Source of the DNA: Roseovarius sp. EL26
Lineage (GTDB): Bacteria; Pseudomonadota; Alphaproteobacteria; Rhodobacterales; Rhodobacteraceae
Direction: 5' to 3'
Assembly: GCF_900327775.1 (NCBI RefSeq)
Contig: NZ_OUMZ01000007.1
Location: forward strand, 2,177,428-2,241,427
DNA: 64,000 nucleotides
The notes beneath the pieces were generated by a model that did no database searches, was not told the origin of the DNA, and saw nothing but the letters and a program-made list of their open reading frames with translations. Shown one piece after another: positions 44,117 to 53,422 of the stretch. A program made the position numbers and the translations under genes. Position 1 is the stretch's first letter. Each line of letters begins with the position of its first letter.

Positions 44117-45628
44117 CTATGCAGAGGCGTTCTTTGTTAAATGCACAAGCTGTTTTCTCTGAATTTTACCAGAAGGTCCCTTTGGCAGGTCGTCTAGGAC
44201 ATGCACTATTTCGGGGGACTTAAACTTCCCTACTTTGTCATTGCATATTTTGATTAGTCTATCTGACCCCAATTCGGAGCCTTCTTTTAGCTTAACAGCA
44301 GCTTCGACCCTTTCGCCGTAAATTTTGCAAGGTCGCGCAAAAGCAGCGGCCTCGATTACATCGGGGTGCGAATACAGGGCTTCATCGATTTCTCGGGGGG
44401 CGATGTTTTCCCCGCCTTTAATAATAAGTTCCTTCAGGCGGCCCGTGACAAAGAAATACCCATCCTCATCGACATGCCCCAAATCCCCGGTACGCAACCA
44501 ACCATCGGGCGTGAAAGTATCTTTCGTAGCCTGCGGATTGTTAAGGTATTCGCGCATCACATTTGGTCCGCGTACCGCAATTTCGCCCTGAATGTTTGGT
44601 CCCAGCGGAGTGAAGTCAGACGACAAAATACAGGCTTCGTTCCCATAGGCTTTACCAGGGGAACCAATTTTACGAATTCCGGGAGGCAAAGGGTTTGATA
44701 AAATCTGAGCAGCCGTCTCCGTCAGTCCCATGGTTTCGACAATCGGAACTTCAAATCGATTTTCAAAGCTGTTTTGAACATCGGGCGCCAGAGGTGAGCT
44801 TGCAGATCGTCCAAACCGCAATCTGTCGCGCGTTGCTTGATCGGGCGTGACGTCCGAGTGCAACAAGTGAGAAATGATAGTCGGAACAACTGAAAACCAC
44901 GTCGCTTGCGATTCAGAACATTGATTCCAGAAATTTCGAGAGGAGAACTTCTCAGCGACGGCAACAGAACCGCCTGAGATAAGGGCACTGAGTATGGTGA
45001 CGCAAAGGCCATTGATGTGGTAAATCGGAAGCACACACAATCCACAATCTTCGGATGTCAGTTTGTGCGAAACGGTGGGGGTCCAGCCCCCTGCAAGTAA
45101 ACTGGAGTGGCTGTGAACAACACCTTTGGGCCGCCCAGTTGTGCCAGACGTGTACATGAGCAATGCAGCATCTGTCGAAGATATATCATGCAGTTTGCCC
45201 GATTGGAGCGTTGGCATATCCGTCATAAGTTCCAACTTGACCGGTCGCACACGTTCAAAGAGATCAATCTGCTGATTGCCACCAAAAGCTACACGAGCAC
45301 CACAGTGACCAAGAGCATAACCAATCGCCTCGTCCCCAGCGACAAGGTTGATAATTGCTGCACAAAATCCTCCGTACAGAACGCCATAAAGGCATTCGAT
45401 AGCGTCTTGACCATTGGGTTGAAGGATCGCGACGCTTTCCCCTTTTTCCAATCCAGTTGAGGTCAAGTGCCAAGCGATGTTGCGCGCCTTATCTCGAAGG
45501 CTTGCCCATTTAAGTGGCGGGGATCCGTCAAAAAAGTGATACGCTATTGTGTCACCGGATACCGCAGCTCGATGATCTAACCAATCACGAACGGTTCCTA
45601 GGGGAGGTATCTCAGGATCAAATATCAT
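44117..45628 (-). CDS. sauT: AMP-forming acyl-CoA ligase, SauT-like (sulfoacetate-CoA ligase)
   Basis: A 503-residue ANL-superfamily ligase. The ATP loop YTSGTTGRPKG, the adenylation motif GLTETA, TGDLGHVDEDGY and the C-terminal catalytic Lys in PSGKIQRK are all present. The gene overlaps the acylating aldehyde dehydrogenase gene by ATGA. In Cupriavidus necator, SauT makes sulfoacetyl-CoA from sulfoacetate, and SauS reduces it to sulfoacetaldehyde. The pairing here supports that role but other short acids are possible. The ATG at 45628 is chosen. Confidence 0.75.
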   Translation of the reverse strand: MIFDPEIPPLGTVRDWLDHRAAVSGDTIAYHFFDGSPPLKWASLRDKARNIAWHLTSTGLEKGESVAILQPNGQDAIECLYGVLYGGFCAAIINLVAGDEAIGYALGHCGARVAFGGNQQIDLFERVRPVKLELMTDMPTLQSGKLHDISSTDAALLMYTSGTTGRPKGVVHSHSSLLAGGWTPTVSHKLTSEDCGLCVLPIYHINGLCVTILSALISGGSVAVAEKFSSRNFWNQCSESQATWFSVVPTIISHLLHSDVTPDQATRDRLRFGRSASSPLAPDVQNSFENRFEVPIVETMGLTETAAQILSNPLPPGIRKIGSPGKAYGNEACILSSDFTPLGPNIQGEIAVRGPNVMREYLNNPQATKDTFTPDGWLRTGDLGHVDEDGYFFVTGRLKELIIKGGENIAPREIDEALYSHPDVIEAAAFARPCKIYGERVEAAVKLKEGSELGSDRLIKICNDKVGKFKSPEIVHVLDDLPKGPSGKIQRKQLVHLTKNASA

Positions 45629-47028
45629 TGCCCTGATGCCTCCCAATAGTCGCTGAAGATGTCTTCAAGCGAAGGTTGCCTTGGCGCAATTTCTCGAATG
45701 ATCCTCGTCGTCTGGATAAAGTGCTTCCAATGCAGATTGTCGTCTATCGAATTGCCGCCCCAGCTCCCGCATCCCATCGAGAGGGAGAAGGGCATGCCAT
45801 TCGTGAATGACCCGCCTGTGGCAAAGGTATGAGCCTGATTTACGATGACCCGACAAGTTGGCATCTGTTGACCCAGTTCAATCGCGCGTTGGTCTTCGCT
45901 GGTGTGTATGCCAAGCGAATGGCCCGCACCTTGGTAATTCAAAATGCGTGCGGCAATGCTTCGGGCGTCTTCATAATCTCTGGCACGGTACACCGCGACA
46001 ACTCGGCTCAATTTCTCACCAGACAGCGGATTATCTGCCCCAATGCCCGAAGTTTCAACGGCAAGGAACTTGGTGTTGGACGGCACATTTTTCGCCATGC
46101 CAAGCGCTGCGATCATTTTATCAGCATCTTGGGCGATCACCTCCCGGTTCAGGTGCCCATCTGGCCACAGCTTTTCAACAATCGCAGCCTCATCCGTGAC
46201 AAGCGCACCGCCTTCCGCTGCTAAAGCTGTAACAAAATCAGTGTAAACTGCATCAACAACAATAATTGAATTTTCCGAAGAGCACGATGTTGCGTTGTCA
46301 AAGATTTTAGACGCCGTAATCTTTTGCGCCGCTGCTACCAGATCAGCAGTTTCATCTACAATGCTTGTGACATTTCCTGCACCAACAGCAACAGCCGGGG
46401 TGCCACAGGTTTGCGCGCGATACACGTTATTTTGACTGCCGGTACATATCACCCGGTCGGCCAATTCCATCATCGCCTGCGTCTTTGCCTTAGAACCAGG
46501 GGCTGGCAACATCTGAACCAAATCCTGATCCAGCCCGATTTTAGCAAACTCCGCATGAATGTATTCTAATAACACTTCACAGCACGCAACACCCTTTGGC
46601 GAAGGAGCCACGACAATTGAATTGCCGCATTTCAGGGCATTGATGATGTTGTTAGCTGGCGTTGCCGCGGGATTTGTGGATGGCACCACAGCCCCCACAA
46701 CACCCAAAGGACGCGCGATTTCTGTAATTCCGGTGTCAGGATCATCGGACAGAATTCCACAGGTTTGAACATCCTTGATATCACGCATCAGGCCAAGTGT
46801 TTTGCGGTGGTTTTTTGTAACCTTGTCCGGAGCGTTCCCAAGGCCAGTTGTCTTCACCGCAAGTTCGGCCAGTTCCTGGTTGCGCGTTGGTTCCATGATG
46901 GCCCATGCAGCGGCTTCAGCAGCGCGGTCATATCGACCCTGAGTCGCCCCGAACTCGTAGTTTTTCTGAGCGACACGAGCGCGCGCCATGATTAGCTCCA
47001 CCTGAGCGATGTCATCATGTGCGTTCAT
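45625..47028 (-). CDS. sauS: acylating aldehyde dehydrogenase, SauS-like (sulfoacetaldehyde dehydrogenase)
   Basis: A 467-residue CoA-acylating aldehyde dehydrogenase of the EutE/AdhE-N class. The nucleophilic Cys is in FDNATSCSSE. PLGVVGAVVPSTNPAATPANN and GTPAVAVGAGNV form the nucleotide site. The class fits conversion of sulfoacetyl-CoA to sulfoacetaldehyde. It is translationally coupled to the ligase gene and follows the TctC gene, giving a transporter-dehydrogenase-ligase operon. No xsc gene lies in the window. Confidence 0.8.
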   Translation of the reverse strand: MNAHDDIAQVELIMARARVAQKNYEFGATQGRYDRAAEAAAWAIMEPTRNQELAELAVKTTGLGNAPDKVTKNHRKTLGLMRDIKDVQTCGILSDDPDTGITEIARPLGVVGAVVPSTNPAATPANNIINALKCGNSIVVAPSPKGVACCEVLLEYIHAEFAKIGLDQDLVQMLPAPGSKAKTQAMMELADRVICTGSQNNVYRAQTCGTPAVAVGAGNVTSIVDETADLVAAAQKITASKIFDNATSCSSENSIIVVDAVYTDFVTALAAEGGALVTDEAAIVEKLWPDGHLNREVIAQDADKMIAALGMAKNVPSNTKFLAVETSGIGADNPLSGEKLSRVVAVYRARDYEDARSIAARILNYQGAGHSLGIHTSEDQRAIELGQQMPTCRVIVNQAHTFATGGSFTNGMPFSLSMGCGSWGGNSIDDNLHWKHFIQTTRIIREIAPRQPSLEDIFSDYWEASGQ

Positions 47029-47049
47029 CTTGGAAATCTCCCTTGGTTT

Positions 47050-47075
47050 GGACAGGGCAGCAATCGGCCCCGTCC
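47050..47075. terminator. hairpin between tctC and sauS
   Basis: GGAC-A-GGGC pairs with GCCC-C-GTCC (one internal mismatch) around an 8-nt loop. It lies between the binding protein and enzyme genes and may favour the former. Confidence 0.4.
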
Positions 47076-47091
47076 TTTGGTGAGCAGTGGC

Positions 47092-48054
47092 TTAAAGTCC
47101 TGCCAGCAGTTCTTTGAGTGTTTCTTCCCGAGCGGCCCACATTTCGATGACTTCATCGCGGGTCATGATGTGCATTGGGGATCCGCCCGCATCCATTTTT
47201 TTGGAAACTTTTCCGTTTTTGAACATTTCCGGAACTGTTGCGGCCAAGGTATCGATCACCTCTTGCGGCGTCCCCTTTGGCACCATGATGCCGCGAAAAT
47301 TCACGCTGGCATTGTCGATATCATAGCCTTGCTCTTTCAGGGTTGGGACGTCCGGTAAGAATGCATTACGCTCAAGATCGAACACGCCAAGAATTTTTAC
47401 ATTCCCTGCCTCTTGCGCGCGAAAGGCATCGGACAAATTATTCACCCCTCCTATGACCTCGCCGGCGATCACGGCCTTCATTGCTGCAGCCCCGCCACCT
47501 TTGGTGGGGATATAAGCCATTTTCACACCTGCTGCTTTTTCAAGCTGTAACGCTGCAATGTGGTGCCCGACGAACAGACCCGCGCCAGAAAAAGTAAGCT
47601 TACCGGGGTTCTCATTGGCAAAAGCGACAACATCATCCATAGAATTCATCGGGCTGTCTGTTGCCACAACGAAAACGGCAGGGTCCGCACCCCAATTCGC
47701 AATTGGTTCAAAACTGTCAGTGGAATATTCGACACCGCCTTTGATTGATTGCGCAATGAAATGCGGGACGTTGTAAGCCCCAAGGGTGTAGCCGTCAGCT
47801 TCAGCTTGTGTCGCAAACCAGTTCCAGCCAACACGGCCACCTGCACCAGGTTTGTTGATGATAGCAATTGGCATGCCAAGAGCATCTTCGTTGCCAGCTG
47901 TCATAGTCACAATGCGTGCCTGAAAGTCTGTCGCGCCACCAGCGCCGTAACTGACCATCATCATGACGGGGCGCTCAGGGTAAGCGTCTGCGAAAACTAC
48001 GCCGCCAGCTAATGTTGTGAGAGCTAAAGTTGCTCCTAAAATAAGTTTCTTCAT
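47092..48054 (-). CDS. tctC: tripartite tricarboxylate transporter binding protein, TctC family
   Basis: A 320-residue periplasmic binding protein with a signal peptide (residues 1-21, ending FADAYP). YPERPVMMMVSYGAGGATD is the family opening. The start at 48054 has GGAGG upstream. It delivers the ligand to the TctAB permease. In this operon the ligand is probably sulfoacetate, as TctABC-type importers replace other transporters in some sau clusters. Confidence 0.88.
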   Translation of the reverse strand: MKKLILGATLALTTLAGGVVFADAYPERPVMMMVSYGAGGATDFQARIVTMTAGNEDALGMPIAIINKPGAGGRVGWNWFATQAEADGYTLGAYNVPHFIAQSIKGGVEYSTDSFEPIANWGADPAVFVVATDSPMNSMDDVVAFANENPGKLTFSGAGLFVGHHIAALQLEKAAGVKMAYIPTKGGGAAAMKAVIAGEVIGGVNNLSDAFRAQEAGNVKILGVFDLERNAFLPDVPTLKEQGYDIDNASVNFRGIMVPKGTPQEVIDTLAATVPEMFKNGKVSKKMDAGGSPMHIMTRDEVIEMWAAREETLKELLAGL

Positions 48055-48080
48055 TTTTTCCTCCCTAGGATTGTTGCTCA

Positions 48081-48097
48081 GTTGCGTTTTCCGCAAC
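48081..48097. terminator. hairpin between tctB and tctC
   Basis: GTTGCG and CGCAAC form a 6-bp stem with a 5-nt loop, in the intercistronic gap. Confidence 0.45.
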
Positions 48098-48100
48098 GTT

Positions 48101-48571
48101 TTAGAAAAAGATCTCGCGTGGTGTGTAGACTTTCAACAGCTTGGCAAAGAGGCCGTACATAACGACCAAATAGCAGGCAGTAATGATCATGCGTTTGATC
48201 CAGGTTTTTAGCTCGCGATGAGATGCCGGATCGTAAATTGAAAGCAGGATGAAAAAGACGATTGCACCTGCAGTGTAAAACCCAATCGCCTTGGCAAGCC
48301 AGAACACGTAAATCAAAGCGATGATCAAACCCGGAAACAGATTGATGACATCTGTTCTGCCTAGCCCGTGCCCGACTTTGGTCCATCCCATAAGCGCCTT
48401 GGCAAATGTCCATAGTGCAAGAACAACGAAGACCGTAGATATCAGTCTTGGGAACAAGAATGCTTCTGCTGGTTGCTGCGTGTAACTAACCCAAGCAACC
48501 CAGCACCCAACTGCTGCAATAACTCCAGATGCGACAATGTGCTGTACGCGGGGCAAAGAAGGTACCGTCAT
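48101..48571 (-). CDS. tctB: tripartite tricarboxylate transporter small subunit, TctB family
   Basis: A 156-residue membrane protein with four helices, matching the TctB size and topology. The ATG at 48571 overlaps the TctA stop (ATGA). It pairs with TctA to form the inner-membrane transporter. Confidence 0.85.
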   Translation of the reverse strand: MTVPSLPRVQHIVASGVIAAVGCWVAWVSYTQQPAEAFLFPRLISTVFVVLALWTFAKALMGWTKVGHGLGRTDVINLFPGLIIALIYVFWLAKAIGFYTAGAIVFFILLSIYDPASHRELKTWIKRMIITACYLVVMYGLFAKLLKVYTPREIFF

Positions 48572-50079
48572 CCCATGATCTCCTCTTTTGACGTGTAGCG
48601 GCGAGATTTGATTTCCATCCATGACGAATAAATAATCGATGCGACGACCGCTCCGATGAGCGCGATGTTCAAAGCGCCGCTCAAGAAGTACGCACCAAGC
48701 CCGTCAGTGGCACTTGCAATCATGCTGCCCTGGATGAAGTTGGCTTCGGCAATTGGGCCGAGGATCAGGCCCAATACAAGTGGGGCTGCGGAAAACCCAA
48801 ACCGTTCCAGAAAATACATCATCACACCAAGTGCGGCCATGACGTAGACATCGCCCATTGATGATTGGACTGAATAGCTGCCAAAGACTGCCAGCCCCAA
48901 AACCACGGCAGCCATCACACTCTGTGGGACTTGAGCAACGCGTGCGGCCAACCCAGCAACATAGAGCCCAAAAATACACATCAAAATTTGCCCGATCAGC
49001 ATCGAGTTGATGAAGGTCCAAGCAACGTCTGGATGATTGTCAAAAAGATCAGTACCGGGGAAAATTCCGTGTATCAGCAAGCCCCCAAGTAAGACGGCTG
49101 CGGTTGGTGAACCAGGAATTGATAGCGTCAATAAGGGCACAAGGCTGGGGCCAACCATGGCGTTGTTTGCTGCTTCTGCGGCAATGACACCTTCAGGGTG
49201 TCCCTTGCCAAATTGATCCCGGTGTGGGCTGAATTTTTTGGCTTGGTCATAGGCAACTAGGCCTGCGATCTGCCCTCCGACCCCGGGAATAAGTCCAATG
49301 ATTGATCCGGTTATAGTTCCGATGGAAAGGGCGCGTGGTTGTCGAGCGACTTCTCGAACAGCGTCGATCACCGAATGTTTTTCAACGGCGATCACTTCGG
49401 CTCCTTTGTCGCTACGCCCTTTTGCAAACATGGTCAGAACTTGAGGGATCGCGAACAGGCCAATCAAAGCAGCTATAATGTTGATCCCGCCCCCAAGCGC
49501 AGGATGAAAGATAAAGCGCTGTGCGCCCATGATGTCGTCAAATCCAATCGTGGCAAGCCACAATCCAATACAGCCGGACAATAGCCCCTTCACTACAGAT
49601 GAAGAATCCAAAGACCCAATTACGGTGACGCCGAGGATGGCCAGCCAAAACAGATGACTTGGCCCAAAAGCAAGCGCCCATTTAGACAAAACTGGGGTCA
49701 AGAAAATCAACAGAAGAACTCCGATCACCCCACCCACTGCCGATGCTAGAAAGCTAAGTTGAAGCGCTTTTGCGCCTTTGCCTTGTTTGGCCATTGTGTG
49801 GCCATCCAAAGTTGTCGCGATATTCGCTGGTGCGCCGGGAATCTTGAGCAAGATTGCACTTACTGCACCACCCGCAACCGTTGAGGTATAGGCAGCACCC
49901 AACAAAATCAAACCTTGGACGGGTTGAAGGTGAAACGTGAACGGGATCAGTAGAGCAACTGCCATTGTGGGAGAAAGCCCCGGTGTTGCCCCTAAAATTA
50001 AGCCACCAACCGTGCCCAAGATTAAGAGCCCAAAGGACACAGGGGCAAAGACATCTCCGAAGTAATAAAGAAATTCCAA
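48568..50079 (-). CDS. tctA: tripartite tricarboxylate transporter large subunit, TctA family
   Basis: A 503-residue protein with about twelve membrane helices. GATPGLSPTMAVALLIPFTF near residue 30 and IGLIPGVGGQIAG in the middle are the duplicated TctA signature loops. A TTG start at 50079 is used; no ATG with a better site was found. It begins the operon that continues with TctB, TctC, SauS and SauT. The divergent LacI gene and operator lie just upstream. Confidence 0.9.
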   Translation of the reverse strand: MEFLYYFGDVFAPVSFGLLILGTVGGLILGATPGLSPTMAVALLIPFTFHLQPVQGLILLGAAYTSTVAGGAVSAILLKIPGAPANIATTLDGHTMAKQGKGAKALQLSFLASAVGGVIGVLLLIFLTPVLSKWALAFGPSHLFWLAILGVTVIGSLDSSSVVKGLLSGCIGLWLATIGFDDIMGAQRFIFHPALGGGINIIAALIGLFAIPQVLTMFAKGRSDKGAEVIAVEKHSVIDAVREVARQPRALSIGTITGSIIGLIPGVGGQIAGLVAYDQAKKFSPHRDQFGKGHPEGVIAAEAANNAMVGPSLVPLLTLSIPGSPTAAVLLGGLLIHGIFPGTDLFDNHPDVAWTFINSMLIGQILMCIFGLYVAGLAARVAQVPQSVMAAVVLGLAVFGSYSVQSSMGDVYVMAALGVMMYFLERFGFSAAPLVLGLILGPIAEANFIQGSMIASATDGLGAYFLSGALNIALIGAVVASIIYSSWMEIKSRRYTSKEEIMG

Positions 50080-50137
50080 GTTCTCATCCCACCAAAAGCT
50101 TTTGATTGACAGAAAAGGTTACGTCATGAAAATAGTA

Positions 50138-50153
50138 TTGCAAACGTTTTCAT
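50138..50153. promoter_or_regulatory. LacI-family operator TTGCAAACGTTTTCAT
   Basis: It has the central CG and AAACGTTT core typical of LacI/GalR operators. It lies 25 bp before the LacI gene and 59 bp before TctA, so both operons could be controlled. Confidence 0.65.
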
Positions 50154-50177
50154 AAAAATTGGAAAAATGTATCCTAA

Positions 50178-51206
50178 ATGACTGTTATTAATGATAATAA
50201 ACCAGATATTGTGGATGTAGCAAAGGCTGCAAGAGTTTCCATTTCAACCGTATCGAGAAGCTTTAATCACCCGGATCTGGTGAACCCAACGACTCGAAGG
50301 AGGGTCGAACGCGCGGTCATAAAACTTGGGTACATCCGTAATCGCGCCGCTCAAGTAATGCATGGCAAGAGAAGTGGAACAATTGGCCTGGTTGTACCAA
50401 CAATTGATAACGCAATATTTGCTGAACTTATTCAGTCGTTTACGACCGAGCTCGACGCTTGTGGTTTTACAATGTTGATTGCGTCACATGGGTTCGATCT
50501 TGACCGTGAGTACGCAATGCTGCGCAAGCTGCTTGAGCACCGGGTTGACGGATTGGCTGTGATTGGCCTTGAGCATTCAGATGCGACCCATCATTTGATC
50601 GAACAACAAGGTATACCGATTATTGCGATTTGGAACTATAGCGAGAACACCAATATGTCATGTGTAGGTGTAGAAAACACCGAAGCCGGTCGCTTGGCAG
50701 CCCATCACCTTCTATCGCTCGGACATCGAAAAATTAGCCTCGTGTTCCCTAGCACGGCAGGGAATGATCGCGCATATGATAGATTTCATGGTGCCTTAAA
50801 TGAATTGCGAAGCAAAGATGTTGAGGTCCCCGAAAATTGGATATTAGAGGCCCCTTATAATATCGCCGAGGCAAAACGCGCCTGTTTATCATTGTTAAAA
50901 GAAAACAACATTCCCACAGCTATTTTGTGTGGCAATGACATCATCGCCCAAGGTGCACTATATGCAGCTCAGAAACTATCTATAGATGTTCCCGCAGATC
51001 TTTCGGTTATGGGAATTGGCGATTTCAAAGGTTCTGGTGAAATTGAACCAGGCTTGTCGACTATTCGGATTCCTGCCAAAAACATTGGCTCGCTAGCTGC
51101 AAAGCACCTAACCGACGAAATAGCTGATAAGCACGCCGATTTGGTTAAAGAGAAGTGTGAATTGCGTATCATTGAGAGAGGATCCACGGCACGTCAATTT
51201 AACTAA
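50178..51206 (+). CDS. LacI-family regulator of the TctABC-SauS-SauT operon
   Basis: A 342-residue LacI/GalR protein. The HTH and hinge are VDVAKAARVSISTVSRSFN and VIKLGYIRNRAAQVM-like; the C-terminal domain binds an effector (TIGLVVPTIDNAIFAELIQ). It is divergent from the operon with a LacI-type operator in between. It likely responds to the imported sulfonate or its CoA-linked product. A repressor role is inferred from family. Confidence 0.85.
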   Translation: MTVINDNKPDIVDVAKAARVSISTVSRSFNHPDLVNPTTRRRVERAVIKLGYIRNRAAQVMHGKRSGTIGLVVPTIDNAIFAELIQSFTTELDACGFTMLIASHGFDLDREYAMLRKLLEHRVDGLAVIGLEHSDATHHLIEQQGIPIIAIWNYSENTNMSCVGVENTEAGRLAAHHLLSLGHRKISLVFPSTAGNDRAYDRFHGALNELRSKDVEVPENWILEAPYNIAEAKRACLSLLKENNIPTAILCGNDIIAQGALYAAQKLSIDVPADLSVMGIGDFKGSGEIEPGLSTIRIPAKNIGSLAAKHLTDEIADKHADLVKEKCELRIIERGSTARQFN

Positions 51207-51548
51207 CTTTGCCACAGAGCCTAGCCTGTTTGGTAAGTCTAACTTTACTGCAGACGATGACTTGATTGGTGAAGTCAAATTTCTTGATGTTAAGTCAACA
51301 CTGACAAATGGCTTTGATATCACCGGGCCAGAATTACTTGATAACACAGATAGCTATCTGACCACAGATTCTGCTGAGACGCTTATGCTTCTACAAACAC
51401 GGCAGGTATTGCCATTGATCGGCGTGGCGGGAACGATACCATTACCGGAGGTATAGGCGACGATACCCTGACCGGTGGCACTGGGAGCGACAACGCAACA
51501 GATGGAGCGGGTAATGATCGGTTACTCACGCTGGCTAATGCAACTTGA
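51207..51548 (+). pseudogene. RTX (hemolysin-type calcium-binding) protein remnant
   Basis: In the frame ending at 51548 the sequence reads GGNDTITGGIGDDTLTGG and continues with further GxGxD repeats, the nonapeptide hallmark of RTX proteins. The upstream part sits in a different frame with NFTADDDLIGEVKFLDVK-like sequence, so at least one frameshift and loss of most of the gene have occurred. It follows the LacI gene directly. It is probably the 3' end of a secreted protein gene lost by deletion. Confidence 0.7.
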
Positions 51549-52416
51549 CTTGAGATCGAAACCAATCACGAACCTCCGCTGCCCGCCCTCGAGATACCGG
51601 AATATCAACACCTGATCGTGTTTTGATGACGTTACCCGACAACTCCAAAGCATCGTCTGCGGACACCCAGTACGATCGATGCGTCTGCAAACCGCTCTCT
51701 GCGCTCATTTGGCGGATAAAGTCTTTCATCCGCGCGCGGTATTCAGTCGCCCCAGTTTTTGTCGTCACAACCAGATAGTGTTCTGCACTTTTCACATGGA
51801 GCACACTGCGCCACGGGATGGATCGCCCGTTCAAGACCACGAATTCACCAATCATATCCGTCTCGGCGGATGTGACCGTTTCTTCTACTCGCAGATCATC
51901 GGCTTGGTTTGGCCCTTGTTCATCGGCTTGACGGGCGCGATACAGTGGCAAAAGCCAACTCAAACTTACCGTGTCTAAGATTTGACCGATCAGGCAGTTC
52001 TTTACAACAGTGACCCAGGTCATTTCGACACCTCGGTCTGGTGCCCAGTCTCCCATAGCAATGGATAAATTGTCCGCAAAATACGAAAGAGCAACCACTA
52101 AAAGAGGAGTACAGCACAACAAAGGCAAGGGTGCTGAGGTCAGCTTCGTCCAGAGTGAGAAAGTATATTTGACCCAGCTTGGCACGATCAAAAGATAAAG
52201 TACGATACACAGGCCCCAATAGAATGCCCGTGATGTATAGTGCGGTAAGGTCGGAAACAGCACTGGATTCCCTAGAACAAGTAGAAACAATGTCGCAAAA
52301 GAAAGAACAATTATATTCTTACTGCGAACAAATCCTCGCAATTCGCGCAGCGTGAACTGCACAACCCCGCCATTCATGAGCAGAATGCGACATTCGTGAC
52401 TTTCGGATTCGAACAT
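51535..52416 (-). CDS. membrane-anchored LytTR-family transcription factor
   Basis: A 293-residue protein with four N-terminal membrane helices (about residues 35-160) and a C-terminal LytTR DNA-binding domain (residues 195-290; SAEHYLVVTTKTG and THRSYWVSADDALE). Such proteins sense membrane or small-molecule signals without a separate kinase. The start at 52416 (GAGAACAG) or a Met at 52377 are both possible. Its 3' end overlaps the RTX remnant's end. The target genes may be the neighbours at 52577-54097. Confidence 0.85.
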   Translation of the reverse strand: MFESESHECRILLMNGGVVQFTLRELRGFVRSKNIIVLSFATLFLLVLGNPVLFPTLPHYTSRAFYWGLCIVLYLLIVPSWVKYTFSLWTKLTSAPLPLLCCTPLLVVALSYFADNLSIAMGDWAPDRGVEMTWVTVVKNCLIGQILDTVSLSWLLPLYRARQADEQGPNQADDLRVEETVTSAETDMIGEFVVLNGRSIPWRSVLHVKSAEHYLVVTTKTGATEYRARMKDFIRQMSAESGLQTHRSYWVSADDALELSGNVIKTRSGVDIPVSRGRAAEVRDWFRSQVKLH

Positions 52417-52576
52417 CTGTTCTCGCGTGTCATTAGGGAACCAACCCGAAGGTAACTATTGCAACTTGGTATTTATGATCAAGGGCGCGACCAACATCCT
52501 TTATCTGGTTCTGTGTTTTGTGCACGGATGTTGGCCAATACCCCTCCACTGGGTACCGTTCCGTGCGGCGCAAAAT

Positions 52577-53329
52577 TTATCGCGCTGCACGGAGCTCCAC
52601 CAACGACTTTCCCAACCGAAAAGGCGCAGCAAAGCTCACCAAAGAGAGTGAGATAATTTGCAGCAACAAAAGAAACGCGTTTTCTTGCAAGAACTCCCAT
52701 TCTGTTTTGAGTGTTCGAACCTGCGAAATCAACTTTTCATAGCTTTGCGCAAGAATTTGAAAATCCCCAGCCACGCCGGGCTGTATACCCCGTAAGGCCC
52801 CCATCGCCATCAGGGTATGTTCATCAAAGGCGGCGAAGGCCAGAAACTGGTCTGGATCAAAATTATCTGCGGCTTCGACCATGGTTTCCATATCTGTGTT
52901 CTCACTACCTGGGCGACCTAAAACAAAACGCAACCCTTGTAATGGAGAAACCTGATTGGTCACTTCGATGAATAAAGGTAATTCGGCATTCCCTGCCGTT
53001 GACGCCGACAGATAATCGACCTTGTCGCACAAAATCGAAACATATTGGTTAATATCAGATTGGCAGTAATGCAGGCGAAAACGCGCGGCATCACGGTCAA
53101 AGGCCGTCGTTGTCGCATAGGCGATATCAATTTGGCGCTCGATCCGTGAACTGTCATCGGTGTATACCCCGGCCAGTATAGCGCCAAATGCACCAAATCC
53201 GCCCAACACGATCCAGAGCAAATCAGCCACCTTCCAGACACGATGTCCGGCGGGTTTGCGGAACAAAAACAGCGTGCCGATAATCCCAACCGTGAAAGGA
53301 AGGATCAAAAAGAGCAGTTGGTTATCCAT
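52577..53329 (-). CDS. membrane protein of unknown function with two N-terminal helices
   Basis: A 250-residue protein. It has two membrane helices near the start (residues 5-22 and 38-56), a ~150-residue soluble part with HYCQSDINQYVSILCDKVDYL, and one C-terminal helix. Two cysteines in that region could form a disulfide if it faces the periplasm. ATG at 53329 with AAGG upstream is chosen. It lies between the LytTR gene and a lipoprotein gene on the same strand. I do not recognise the family. Confidence 0.6.
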   Translation of the reverse strand: MDNQLLFLILPFTVGIIGTLFLFRKPAGHRVWKVADLLWIVLGGFGAFGAILAGVYTDDSSRIERQIDIAYATTTAFDRDAARFRLHYCQSDINQYVSILCDKVDYLSASTAGNAELPLFIEVTNQVSPLQGLRFVLGRPGSENTDMETMVEAADNFDPDQFLAFAAFDEHTLMAMGALRGIQPGVAGDFQILAQSYEKLISQVRTLKTEWEFLQENAFLLLLQIISLSLVSFAAPFRLGKSLVELRAAR

Positions 53330-53422
53330 AGCCATCACCTTACCCTGATATGTGATGTCAAAAATTTAATGCCTCTATGGCCCCTTGAGCAAGATACAGC
53401 ACCTTTGTTCAGCATTTTGTGA

